A DNA stretch of 64,000 nt, taken from Karalla daura. Taxonomy: Eukaryota > Chordata > Actinopteri > Chaetodontiformes > Leiognathidae. This document shows positions 34,440 to 45,748 of the stretch, in pieces. How positions within the stretch are numbered: position 1 is the first letter of the stretch; every line of letters starts with the position of its first letter. A program made the translations under genes and the position numbers. Under the pieces are notes generated by a model that saw nothing but the letters and a program-made list of their open reading frames with translations, was not told the DNA's origin and made no database searches. The stretch is from positions 23,636,059 through 23,700,058 of the forward strand of contig CM055193.1 in assembly GCA_029224185.1 (NCBI GenBank), read 5' to 3'.

Positions 34440-34880
34440 ATCGGGTAATTGCTCGGCCGCTTGGACGCAATCAGGCCTTAATTGGTCTGTTCGCAGCGTC
34501 GCGGGGCGCGTCGCCCGTGACATGGTGCGCAACGGTGCCATTTCACCACAGGCCCCCAGAGCGCGCCGAGGCGAGAAGAGAAAGCGGGCTGCAGTTACGC
34601 CGCGGACTCTGCGCGGCATAATTAATCAAGCCGCACGGCGTTGGGGTCACGGGGGGGGTCGCAGGCGTCGCGGAAGTGTCGAAAGAAGCTTTAAGAGGAG
34701 GAGCGACCGTGCGGCGATCCGCCAGCCACCTCTGACCTCTCCCCCTCTGTCCCCCTTCAAGCTCCGTAATTACACAATGCCGCCAAGAAACCCATTTGCG
34801 GAGTAGATTGGGCCTGTGCTGCGGTACGTCCCGTTCCTGCCGATGAATGCCGTCCACGTGCGCGGTTTCGGCCCGTGAGC
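34440..34880. other. CpG-rich block
   Basis: Dense CG content (CGCAGCGTCGCGGGGCGCGTCGCCCGTG near 34492, GCCGCGGACTCTGCGCGG near 34599) around an ATAATTAATCAAG homeodomain-type core at about 34618-34630. Frames are open on both strands as expected from few stop codons. Candidate CpG island; no transcript structure can be supported. Confidence 0.45.
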
Positions 34881-34942
34881 GCAAAATTTGTGGCCCTTTG
34901 TTTCATCTGCGGGACACTCCATCTGTGCCCTCACCACCAGAG

Positions 34943-34988
34943 GTGTGCGTGTGTGTGTGTGTGCGGGTGGGTGGGGGGGGTGGGGGGG
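34943..34988 (+). repeat. (GT)n followed by G-rich run
   Basis: GTGTGCGTGTGTGTGTGTGTGCGGGTGGGTGGGGGGGGTGGGGGGG; alternating DNA passes into a G-quadruplex-prone end. Confidence 0.9.
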
Positions 34989-35215
34989 CTGTAATAAATG
35001 TAAACACCTGTGCTCGCCAGCTCCCTGCCAGCCAGCGTGGAATGGTGAGCGCTGGAAGCGGCATCCGCTGCCTTAATGAGAGCTGACGCGCGGATAGGGC
35101 GGACGTACAGAAAAGTCTTTGTCATCGTTTACTACGAGAATTGTGATTCATGCCTTTCGGCGAGTGGGCAGCGGCGGGGACCGCACAGCCGGCCACGTGA
35201 TGTGTTTTTTTGTTG

Positions 35216-35230
35216 TTTTTTTTTTTTTTT
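35216..35230 (+). repeat. Poly-T run
   Basis: Fifteen T residues after TTTTTTTGTTG. Confidence 0.9.
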
Positions 35231-36319
35231 ACACAAACCCGGCCAAGCGTGAGTGTGTCAAGGCCGATAACAAAGCCTGTCGTTCCGGACCAAACTAGTG
35301 GATGAATTCTGTTTGTGGAATGAAGTCCGCAAAGTGATTAAAGATCTGCATAATAATATGTAATTAGTGGAAACTGAGCCTTTTTTTCTGTTCTCTCTTT
35401 GGGTGTTTGGTCTTTGCCGGTGCCAAAACTATGCCGGAGGGAGCGGAACCCGGCACAACAGAGAGCCATGGCATGACTTGGCTTGATCAGGTTTGCCATG
35501 TCAGGCTTTATTAACAACCAGCCATAAGCATGCCAGTGATGGCTCTCATGAATGTGGAACCTGTTTCAGGCGCTTCAGGCGTTTATTTACAGCAGCTAGA
35601 CGCAGTAAGGTCAAATGTGCGGCATGTAGGATGTACGGGCCTTTGATCAGGAGGCAGCGAGGATGTCAAGGGGTCGATCATCTGTGTGCAATTGTGTGTA
35701 AAGGGTACAGTCGGAGGTCCTGGACAGAGTTACGGGTGCAGATAAACCCCCTCCACCTCACTGGCTGCACCACAAACCACCACAAACGCTAAGTTAAACT
35801 GCTGAATTTGTTAGTGGGCAACATGGAATGAAAAGCACATATAAAGCTATTGTTTTTGGTTCTTCGACTATTCTTGGCTGAAGACCAAGCTCTATTAGTT
35901 ACTTCGTTACCCTTAATGTCATTCATCCCGTGTTGGTGTTTGGATTATTCACTCTGTGTGTTTTCAATTCCCAATCGGAAAAAAGAATATATATCCCAGA
36001 ATATTGCAGCTTAGTGTGCACATAATTTACCCACCCAAGGAAAATGTGAGACCCCATCTTGCATGAAATCAGAACTTAAGTGAGCATGCTGCTTGAATTT
36101 GCTTTTTTAAATGGTGAAATTAAACACAGCAACAACCTGATACTTTGCTGGTTGAGGAAATCCATCCAGGCATGTGACAGCATGTCAGCCTGACAGTGAC
36201 GGGAGCAGGGTACCATTTAGGTGTTTTTCCTCAAGTTTGCCTCGGGAGGATTGAACCTTCCATCACTCCCACACTGCCGCTCCTCTTGTAGTTTTTTATC
36301 TTTATTATCCACTCCGTCT
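35231..36319. other. Unique non-coding stretch
   Basis: No gene or recognised repeat family. Confidence 0.5.
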
Positions 36320-36610
36320 CTTAATGTAGTCGAGCGGGATACTAAATTAGCTTGAATGACACTGAGGTGGAGCACTTAACTGCTCGGTGGAAATGAGCAC
36401 GGAGCTATATGCAATTAATGTTAATAATGCTGAGAGCAGGCTTTCTCAGATTAGGAGCGTGTTTGCAGAATGTCTGACTTTGATTGGATGAGACTCTCTG
36501 ACAAAATCAGTGCCAGGTCTCTAATTAGGGTGTCAAGTCTTTTGCACCGTTTCTCACCCAGGGGTTCAATCTAAACTCTTGACACGTTGCTCAGTATTAC
36601 GGCTTTACCT
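36320..36610. promoter_or_regulatory. Candidate conserved non-coding element
   Basis: Complex sequence with several homeodomain-type cores (CTAAATTAGCTTG near 36342, GCAATTAATGTTAATAATG near 36411-36429, TCTAATTAGGG near 36519-36530) and a CTTTGATTGGATGAG block. No simple repeats, transposon words or coding signals. Function is inferred only. Confidence 0.3.
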
Positions 36611-37325
36611 GGCGGAGGCCACTACGGTTTCGGAGGCCTCGGCTTCGCGTTCCGTGGCTGCCACCCTGGACGTACACACAGGGTCCGTCCAGGTCTATCC
36701 GCAGGGAGAAGCCGTGGAGAAAGCAAGGAGCATTAGCAGCCCGAAACTCGGCTGATCAATGCCTCCCAAGCGTCCGACGAACACAGAAATCCCTTCGTTT
36801 GCCTATCAATGGGAAAAAAAATTAGACGTGGGGAATGTGTCTGCCTCTGTCAGCCTCAATTATTCGTAGTTATTTCCCAATTGCCTGACAGCTGAAGAGC
36901 TTTACGCAGCACCGATGCGCATCACGTTCCAAAGTCAGTGCTGTGCAGCTGCCTCGGTGAGTTACTGGGAACGACCTCTCTGGTTGTGTTGCTCCAACAC
37001 CTTTCAGAAAATCCTCCTTGCTCAGACCCATTTCTTCTGCTCCTTCTACTCCTTCTTGATGATAAGCTGATAAGCATTCGGTGTTGAATTGATGAACAGA
37101 CGATGAGGAAATGCTTGTTGATGGTCTGTTTTTCGTGATGAATGGGAGCGTCTTTTTAAAGAAAAGTTACCTTGAAAAACTAGGACAGTGATAATCTGCA
37201 GTGAGAGATGAGTGGCTGAGCGGATGAGCTGATGAGCCTGGCGATGTGCCGGACGTGGCTGCTCCTTAGAGAAGAAGAAGAATCTTACCATTAAAAAAAG
37301 ATCTGCTCCACGTCCTTTTATATTA
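36611..37325. other. Unique non-coding stretch
   Basis: No gene recognised. Confidence 0.5.
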
Positions 37326-37769
37326 TTGATGGTTCAAGAGATTAATGGACCAACTAACTGTAACTACGATGTAGAGACGGGGCACCAGCAGGACACTGCT
37401 GTCTGTTGTGTTATCTCTCCGTTGCAATCAGGAATAGCGAGCAATTTGCAGAATTTCAAACAAGCAGAATTTGGTAATGGTGAAGCTAAATTAAATAAAT
37501 CGAAAAAGAAATTGCAAAATGATGAATTTTGCCCGTTTCGGGATTGTTTTCATCCGTTTCACACTTTAGCCTGTAATGAAGCCAGTACGCCGGATAGAAA
37601 GAGGTTTAACAAGACCTTGCTGGTGCTCGCCCGGCAGCTGTTTGCGTTCAGGGGCTGTAAATATTCATTTCAAATCGACAATCTGTTGACATTATGGGCT
37701 CAGAAAGGCGGAGGCGTTATCCAAAAAAAGATAAACCCAAACGAGGAGAAAGGCAGCGTTTGCGATTAG
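37326..37769 (+). promoter_or_regulatory. Candidate conserved non-coding element with a 147-codon open frame
   Basis: A complex AT-leaning stretch holds a 147-codon ATG frame whose translation has no recognisable domain, signal peptide or low-complexity bias. It also holds FOX-like TGTAAATA (37656-37663) and homeodomain-like words. Non-coding constraint seems the better reading, but a short lineage-specific exon cannot be excluded from sequence alone. Confidence 0.25.
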
Positions 37770-37839
37770 ATTTGTTTTGCTTTTTTCCCCCTCCGCCTCG
37801 TTTACATTTGACATTTTCCATACTTCCTGTAATGGAGTT

Positions 37840-38070
37840 GCGGCGGCGGTTTCAGAACGTGCGGCTCCCGGGGGTGTCCCGACAGCTTGGCGGCCGGGCC
37901 AGGAGAAGAAAGCCTGACCCCCTCCCCCGTGATGGCTGCGGGAACGGCCAAGGACGGGCCGCGTCGACGGCTTCCCCTTGCCCGGGAAAAGTGTTAACAC
38001 TGCTCCGTTGGGACGCGGGACTCGTTTGTCTCCGTCTCATTAGTTTAGAAGTGTCGTCGACATTTTTGCG
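37840..38070. other. CpG-rich block
   Basis: CG-dense segment (GTTGCGGCGGCGGTTTC near 37836, CTTGGCGGCCGGGCC near 37885, GGGCCGCGTCGACGG near 37955) directly after the 37326 candidate element. Possible CpG island. Confidence 0.35.
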
Positions 38071-39440
38071 GCGACTTCCCCGAGACCCCAGGTGGAGCTG
38101 CATTGTTTTATCTCCTCCTGATTAATTGTCGGACCTCCTGTGATTTATTTTTCCCTCTGTTGTCGCGTGAGCCTGACCTCGGGAAAATCTCAGCCTCTGT
38201 GAATTAGCTCCGGCTAATGGGATACTTTGCACTCACGTAGCATAGCGTTTTTTTTTACGTGACTCAGCTTTTATGCAAACTTTCTGCTTACTAAAAGAGC
38301 TGCTGTGCGTCGCCGGCCATGTTTGCTATCCTGCAACCAGAAGATGAATCGTGTTCGGGCAAAAACATTCCCAGGTTGTTCTCCCAGTAGCCGAGTTCAG
38401 GCCGTGGAATTTGTTCAGTAGCCGTCCTTAAAGAATCGTACTTACCCTTCATCAGATACAGAAACTTTCTGTCTGTATGAGTGGATACAAAGCGTTTCGT
38501 GCTTTGCCAGGTGTAAATGATGGGGCCACCTGACAGGAAGTAAATTCCAGCGGTATGAGGATGATGAGAAGCCTTGAATGTGAAGCGGGCTTCATCTGTC
38601 TCTTTGGTCGTGTTCGCTGAGCTGGTGTTTTCTACCCTAATAACTCAACCCCTGTGTAAGGAGAACTAGGCCTCCCCGACAAGGATCAACTCCATCCACG
38701 GCGCAAGCAACAAGGGGGGAGTGTACGAGGGAGGGAGGGAGGGGCAGAAAATGGTTATAGGAGTTGAGAGTGGCAGAAAATTGCAGGACCACTTTAAACA
38801 AAATGGCTGCATGAGCAGTGAGTTTGGCTTTTTCGAGCTCGCTCCGACAATCAGACAAAATAAAGACACTTCCATGAAAGTGCACGAGGAAACACTGAGG
38901 TGTAGTTTAAAGCTTGAGAGGAGAAATCGGTGCTGACTGAAACAGCAGCAGGAAATGTCTAAAATCCACACAAAGGAGTCCAACAACGACGACTTAAGAG
39001 CATGAAGATACAGGAAAAGACAGAATCACCCGGAGACCATGAATCCACAAAAAGTTATGGTGCTAGAGGAAAACTCTTGGACTCGTGGATTGTGTCTCGG
39101 GGACAGTCCATCCTCTTGAGACCACCTGAGACACCCCGTTTCATCCTGCTGATTAGACATTTCTGTGCTTTGGGGTGGGGGAAAGACGGTACAGTAGAAA
39201 CGAGAGGTCAGGGGTGTGAAATCTAATTAAAAGTCTTTTTGAGGGCTATTAATAGTTACAGGAAATAGATAAAGGTTGAGCTTTAATCAAAGACTTTCTG
39301 GGCCAAAGTGATATTGATGTATGGGAAAGATATTAAAAGCGAACTTTGATCGCGCCACTGCGAAGCTTCAACCCAGTGTGCCACCGAGCAGATAGAAATC
39401 TGCACTGTTGACATCGCCACTCGGGCGTTTCGCTCTGTGC

Positions 39441-39444
<4 letters not shown>
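38071..39444. other. Unique non-coding stretch
   Basis: GAGGGAGGGAGGGAGGGG near 38727-38743 is the only simple repeat; no gene seen. Confidence 0.45.

Positions 39445-39472
<28 letters not shown>
39445..39472 (+). repeat. Poly-G run, 28 bases
   Basis: Twenty-eight consecutive G residues; strong G-quadruplex potential. Confidence 0.95.
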
Positions 39473-40666
39473 AATGGCGACAGAGGAGTCAAAACAAATT
39501 GATGTGCTCCTAATCTGCATATTGATTGGGAACTTCATCAGGCATCCCTAATGAGCACACAAAAAAAATGGCTCTGAAGATGAGATTGGTGATTATGATG
39601 AAGTTGCCATTGAGATTCATACTTGGCTCTCTGAATCAAGGAGCGCACACATTTGGGCATAATCAATTACAATGTTTCTCCTCCACGTCTACAAGAGGGA
39701 CTGCTAGGTGCAGATGTTTATTAGGCTGATGTTTTGAAGCCGATTCGCGCGACAACAACCTCATGCCACGTTTGAAAGGCTGCGCGTGCCCACGGCCTCC
39801 TCTTTAGCGGTGGCTGCTGAACGACAGGAGCACGCAGCACGTAATTGCCAACTATGTGAGCGTCTCAGTGGCTATGCCGCCGAGCTCAAACATCCCATTA
39901 AAAGCAACAACATGACAAGAGGTCTGCTACCCAGGGCAGCACAGACTGGCCTGAAGCAAAATGCCACTGTCGCCATCCTACAATACTAAGAATGGTCGCG
40001 TTCACTGAAATGTCTGATATTTTTCTGCATCCATCTATCTACTTTGGTTTGCTAGTATGCAACGTTAGACCTAAACCTAAGCTACGTGTGATGGGGATGG
40101 GAGCTCGCTGGCAGTTGCAGCGCGAATCAAAGGGAGGCTTTGACCTGACGATGGGGACTGGCCAAATGGAGAGGAGAACCAGTGTGGTTTCATTTGAACC
40201 TGAGGGAAAACCGTCTGTAGCAATTTCATGGAAATCCAAAAAATGGAGACATTTAACTTTCTGCCAAAAATTGCAACCTTGCGTTGGCGCTGGAGGAAAA
40301 GTTAGGGAGAGACTTTTCAAATCTGTCCTCTCGGGACCACAAGTATCTGAAAAGTCAGTTATAGTTGCTGAGATGTTTTCACTGTTAGAGTTAGAAGCGG
40401 AGGATGACGCCGATCTACATTTCCATCCCCGGAGTCACACTGTCGGCACAGTCCATGGCAATAAAGGAACCATCACAAAAAAATCCTAATTGCATCAGCG
40501 AGCCAAAAAAGCGAGCAAGAAAAAAAAAACTCAAAAAAGCTCACCAAGTTCACCAATATCGACAAACCCCAGAGCTCTGGCGGATTCTGCTGGAGAGTTC
40601 TTGCTCTTTTTTTTCCCTTTGGTGAATAGAAATTGTGCCTGCTGTGCTATGCGGCTTTTAACGCGT
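39473..40666. other. Unique non-coding stretch
   Basis: A 165-codon plus frame (39992-40489) has no recognisable domain. A-rich runs occur at 40515-40540. Confidence 0.45.
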
Positions 40667-40677
40667 CCCCCCCCCCC
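40667..40677 (+). repeat. Poly-C run, 11 bases
   Basis: Eleven C residues. Confidence 0.9.
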
Positions 40678-40816
40678 TTGTGTATTGTAATCCCACACCT
40701 AAGGAAGGCTTTTTCTCCCCGGGGCCTGTGTGTGTGTGTTACCGTGTGCCGTGGAGTCGGCCGCGGTTGCAGCAAACCAATTAAGCTCTGCCGTGGATCC
40801 CAGTCCACTCGCCGAA

Positions 40817-40853
40817 CCCCCCCCACCCCCACCCCCACCCCCACCCCCACCCC
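40817..40853 (+). repeat. (ACCCCC)n hexanucleotide repeat
   Basis: A residues recur every six bases (40825, 40831, 40837, 40843, 40849) in pure C; the complement GGGGGT can form G-quadruplexes. Confidence 0.97.
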
Positions 40854-41984
40854 GGCGACGCTCTGCCGCTGGATAAACTGTAGGTACATCACGGTTACAC
40901 TCAGGCCTCCGGTGGCGCGACACCTTGGCCGTTGCTGCCGTGGCTGCCTGGTAATGAACCGCGCCGTCTAACCTTGTTACGTAAACGAACGAACGCTGCA
41001 CTTTCCGACAGACACCCCCGCTCTCTGGCGTCTGAAATTACCTCGGACCGTAATGGCGTCCTTTAACGGTGGCACGCGCCGTTGGGCAGACTGTTCATCT
41101 CGAGTCGAGAAGGCAATTGGCAGAAACAGTGCTGCCGTTAAATGTACAATATGTGCCCATTAATTCAGTGGGTCGCACGCAGACACATAAAGGTGACATC
41201 ATGTTTGCAGCGGATGCAGGTTGCTGATGTCTTTTCAGGGTCTATTAGATGTTCACGTGTTGACAATGGTTATGCTACAGAACAGGGCCCCCGAACCACA
41301 TTTGTTCAAGTAGCTGAAATGCCGGAGCATTAATTAACGTCGTGCGGGCCATGCGCGGAGGCGACCAGCAGGACAGGTGAGTCCCGCGGTCTTCCGGTTG
41401 ATAACCAGCGCCGTAGAGAGACGCTGGCTCGTAAAGGTACATGGAGCATCAGGGGAGAGACGGCGCCACACAACTGATTGCCACCAGGAAAACTTTTCAA
41501 ACTGTATTGACAACATCCCCCTGGCTTAACCAGGGAGGAGTTGCGGGGGTAAGGAGCATCTCCCGTAATAGAACCAAAAACACTGGTCTGGTCTCGGAGC
41601 CCTGGCAGCCCGGGCCTGAAAGATGTAATCAATTAATGTTTGCATACCTAATGACACAATGAATTAAGATGTTCAACTTGTTGAAGTGATTCAAATGTAA
41701 CTGCCTCCCAGTCCGTATTCCTTATTGCCTGGTTGTTTATTTCAATGGGCTCACATTTTAGATCTTGCTGTAATTTTGACCATTGAATACATTTAGATAT
41801 TCACTGCACATCATCAAGAGGTTTTTACATGCTGGGATGTGTACATTAAACATGCTTTAGCTGCTCTGGTTTCTGCTATTGTTTCTAGCTAGGGCTTCTG
41901 AGACCTGCCTGGTGGCCTGGCCTTGACCCATGGGGCCTTGTCTTGCTCAGGGACATTAGCTCGTCCTCCTGCGGGCCAGAGGCA
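40854..41984. other. Unique non-coding stretch
   Basis: No gene recognised; CG-rich near 40855-40960. Confidence 0.45.
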
Positions 41985-42840
41985 ATGGATGACGACGTTG
42001 AAGAAGGAGTCCTACAGGGCATGATTGGCCTGTGGCATCTCTCTGGGACCTGATGTAATCATCTGAGTGTCATGTCTGACACGTGTCTGCAGCATTGCAT
42101 TGATGATGGGTACAGTGCATCTGTTCCTGTTTTGAAGAAGGGGGACAGAGAGTGTGCTCCAACTGTAAGGGTTCACACTGCCCAGCATCCCTGGGAAAGT
42201 CTATGCTGCAGTACTGGAGGGCAGAATCCGGCTGTAAGTTAAATCTCTAATTTTGGGGAGGACCATTATGATTATTGCTCTGGTCACGGAACACTCTTGC
42301 AAGGCTGCTGCAGGGCGTGTGGGAGTTTCGAGTAGGCAGTCCACTTGCGCTTTGTGGACCTGGAGAAGGTTTATGGCCAGGTGCCCTAAGGCATCCTTTG
42401 GGGAGTGCTTCAGGAGTATGGAGTGGCAGGCTCATTGATGCAAGACGGCTAATCACTGTATTCCCGTATTTGCAGTCTGGTTCACATCACCTGCAGTATG
42501 TCAGACTCGCTACCAGTTGTGTTTGGACTCGGCCAAGGCTGAACCTTGTCGCCTCTTCTGTTTATAGTTTGTATGGACAGAATTTCGGAGGTGTAAGGTT
42601 TGGTGGCCCAAGGACTCTGTCTATGCTCTTTAAGGATGACATGGCATTTTCAGACAGAGACCAATTCACACTGACACAGTTTGTTGCTGAGTGTGAGCAG
42701 GCAGGGTTGAAAATCACCATCTCTAAATCTGAGGCCGTGGCTCTCAGCTGAGAATGGGAGTAGTACCCACTCCCCGAAAAAGACTCCTCATTATCTTGGG
42801 ATCTTGTTCACAAGTAGAGGAAAAAAGGCTTCTCCAGAGG
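41985..42840 (+). pseudogene. Decayed non-LTR retrotransposon (LINE) ORF
   Basis: The translation carries in order KKESYRA-stop-LACG (42001-42036), KKGDRECAP (about 42133-42159), FVDLEKVYGQVP (from 42351), GILWGVLQEYGV, LSPLLFI and MDRIS. After a frame change it continues GVRFGGPRTLSMLFKDD (ending 42640) and ECEQAGLKITISKSEA. This is the block order of a LINE reverse transcriptase family common in teleosts. The catalytic F-A-D-D box reads F-K-D-D, several stops interrupt it, and a segment between the first two blocks is missing. Clade not assigned. Confidence 0.9.
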
Positions 42841-43089
42841 ACACTACGTTCACAACAGTTTACAGGTCAGCAGGAACATACACCAAGTCACCAGACGCTC
42901 ATAACTAAGAAAATCAAACAAATTAGTCCATGCACACCAAGTAAGCATGAGTATGTAGGCATACTCGATACATGATTGATGCCAAAACCAAAACAAAACC
43001 AGTGTACTAACTCTGACAGACACCTGAAAGGGAAACACGTAAATTTTCAGCTTCAGGGTCCTAGCTGATACTTGCCAGTTTCCCGCTAC
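42841..43089. other. Unique non-coding stretch
   Basis: Could be the end of the LINE relic; no clear coding similarity beyond 42840. Confidence 0.4.
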
Positions 43090-43115
43090 TGAATATGAAT
43101 AGACATTCATATTCA
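43090..43115. repeat. Perfect 11-bp inverted repeat
   Basis: TGAATATGAAT (43090-43100) and ATTCATATTCA (43105-43115) flank a 4-base AGAC loop, a strong hairpin or cruciform 250 bases after the LINE relic. Confidence 0.85.
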
Positions 43116-45639
43116 ATGGCAGGTTCATTGTTTGTCTCCTTTTTTTTACTTTGACTTTGCGAGAGAGCCGAGGAAATATGTCTTTTCCCTCCCTCTGTCA
43201 GAGCTTCCACGGGAAAGCGGCGCCCGTAAAGGTTACCGGCAGAAACAGCTGTGCAGCCGGGGTGGGCACAAAGTCGGAGGAGAGGAATCTTTATCTTTTT
43301 TTCCTTCCCAGAAATAAGCAGTTCACCATGGCAACAACGGTGCTGTGCAGGGCCGGCGCAGTGATCTTGCTCTGCGGTGCCAGTGTTGTGGGCAGCCGGC
43401 CGCTGCTGTCACTGCTGCGTCATCACTTCAGTATCTCCCCCCGGGCCCACTCTCATTTCCTGCTATTCACATTTGTAAAATGTTATACCGGCACTTGGCA
43501 ACTGTCAATGACTGTCAGCGGCATTTCAATCCTGTGATATCTGCCCACTCAAAATAAATGAAGACGTGCCAGTGAGTAAGTCACTGTCATGACACGCGGT
43601 AATCCATCTACCAGATTAGGATCTGTTTTTAATGGCTGTCATTTCTAAATCCGCTTTCTTTGAACATTTTTATAATGCGCGGTAGCCCCTTTTTGTGTGA
43701 TTTTCGGCCATGGTTGTCTAGTCCTTTCGGAAGCCCGGCTCATGAATCACAGCGGTGCCAGCTTTGTCGGGAGTGACACGGGAAAATCTCAGGATGCAGG
43801 CAAACATGCTCGCCTGCAAACTGCGACCCGGTTGACTTCACCCGCATCTCGAGGCCTCCGTAACGGGTCACTGAGGGTCAAGTGCAGCAAGTCACCTGAA
43901 CCTAAGTCGTGACATTTACCGCTCATGCTGAACTTGGGGAGATCTCAGGGACACGTGCAAGAGATAATACGGCCGTAGCAAAGAACGTAACCTGGTAACA
44001 TGGCTCCCAAACCGGTGAATAAATATTTAATGCCTGCTTCTCGACAGACCTGTGGAGACTACCGCTGGAATGTCAAATGGACCGCAATGTTCAGAATCCC
44101 TTGGAATACAGTTAATTTTATTGAAGACTTGTGAGTATTATATTCAGGACATGCAAACACAGACACATATTTCACAACAGACAGGTTTAGGCAAAAACAA
44201 TTGAAAAGATGTGAAGAATGGCGATAATTATCAAGACATTTTTTCTCATTTGAATAAATCTTTCCCAGCTTTAGCATTCATTGTCTTTCATATAAATGAC
44301 TGAAATAAATAATGCCTTTCAAATAAATGGGAAAATAATGTCTGCACTTCTTCAGAGCATTGTCTGTTCTACTTTGTGCCAAATTGCATAAACAGAATTA
44401 AAGCAGACGCAGACATTGCATTTATGATTCTGCGTTACCGAGCTCTTTTAATATTAGATTATATATTTTAGTGAAATTTAGATACTGAAGCAGCCCTTTC
44501 ACTATCTTCTTGGTATATGTATTTGTCTTCCTGTGATCATTGGCTATGGCTGCATCTTGAGCTACGTCTTCAGCTTCTATGACATCTCTCTCCCAGAGGT
44601 TTTAAGGCCAGGTCACGGCAAAGGCTGCAATCGGTGGCAACGAAAAAGGGGACCTTTCACAGCCCCCACTGTTATTAATAGAACATTATTAATTACCCAC
44701 TGACGTATCAAATATAGCACAGACAACAGGCCTCGGCTCAGCTGGAAAGTGGCAGCCATGCAGTGCTGCTGACCGCCGAGATGGCCCTGCAACAGCTGCT
44801 CAGGCCTCCAACACCTGAGTCCACAGCAGTACAGGCACACGCAGCCCGGGCCGCAGCCTGTGTCCTGTGTCCTTCATCAGCCCAGGATTAGCGCTGGGTT
44901 CGTCTTCTCCTTGGCTGTGCACAATTTACCAACGTGCAAGCTCCCCAAGATCCGTGAAGAGAATTGATTTACTTTTCCTCCACACTTTGTGGAATCTTTG
45001 GACCTTGGTTTCAGAGCGTCTGACTCGTCACACCCCCAGCTGTGTCATAGTGGTAGCTACCTCTGTACCCCTGTCTTCATCATGTTGGTGAGGTCATGTG
45101 ACCTGCGTGGTTGTCTGCGGTGCCCCCGAGTTCCGGTGCAGCTGCCCACAGAGCTCCAGCAGTACTGGGGCCACTGTAAATGTTAAGTGAGTGGTCGTCT
45201 ATCTCTACCACTCCCTCTCCTACGTTTTCCCTTTATTTGATTGCTTTTCGTGCCGTTGGGTCCGACCAGACGTGCTGTGTATGCACATGTTGTGCCCTGC
45301 AATACAGAGAGCAGAGGAGAATTGAGGACGTGTGACCACGGAGAGACAGAAACTAAATGTCTTCTTAATTCGATCAATAACGTCATTATTTATTAAAAGG
45401 AAAAGATCCAGACCGGTTCTCAAAGAAAAGTAACCTGAAATAACTTTTTTGCCATTCGCTGCTACTGTATGTATCAAACACAAAATGAGCCCTCTCCCCC
45501 ACTGCCCATAATATAACGGTAGGGGAAACGCTGATATTCATTTTGAGCAGTAAACAAGCATTAGTTTCCGGGTAATTATCAGCTCCCACATTGTTGACAC
45601 CAGCGTCAAATATATATAAAAGACAGAACAGATGCTGAC
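43116..45639. other. Unique non-coding stretch
   Basis: No gene. 44030-44150 is complex AT-leaning sequence with ATAAATATTTAATGCC. Frames near 43151-43537 (128 codons) have no known domain. Confidence 0.45.
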
Positions 45640-45748
45640 AATGGGGAGAACACGCAACCTGCGCTCCACACAGTCAGGCCAGGCCTCTAAAAGGCGACCT
45701 TCTTTCTGTGAGGTGACTGTGTGATTCACTGGGCCACTCAGCGGCCCA
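45640..45748 (-). mobile_element. tRNA-derived SINE (DANA/HE1-like), decayed
   Basis: Read on the minus strand: GGGCCGCTGAGTGGCCCAGTGA with an A-box-like TGGCCCAGTGA (complement of 45726-45736), then CAGTCACCTCACAGAAAGAAGGTCGCC, CTGTGTGGAGCGCAGGTTGCGTGTTCTCCCC. This is the same order as the copy at 22605-22722, with a decayed B box and no 3' half. Confidence 0.85.

Noticed and set aside
39992..40489. 165-codon plus-strand open frame
   Set aside because: No similarity to a known family, no signal or domain pattern; overlapped by a minus frame.
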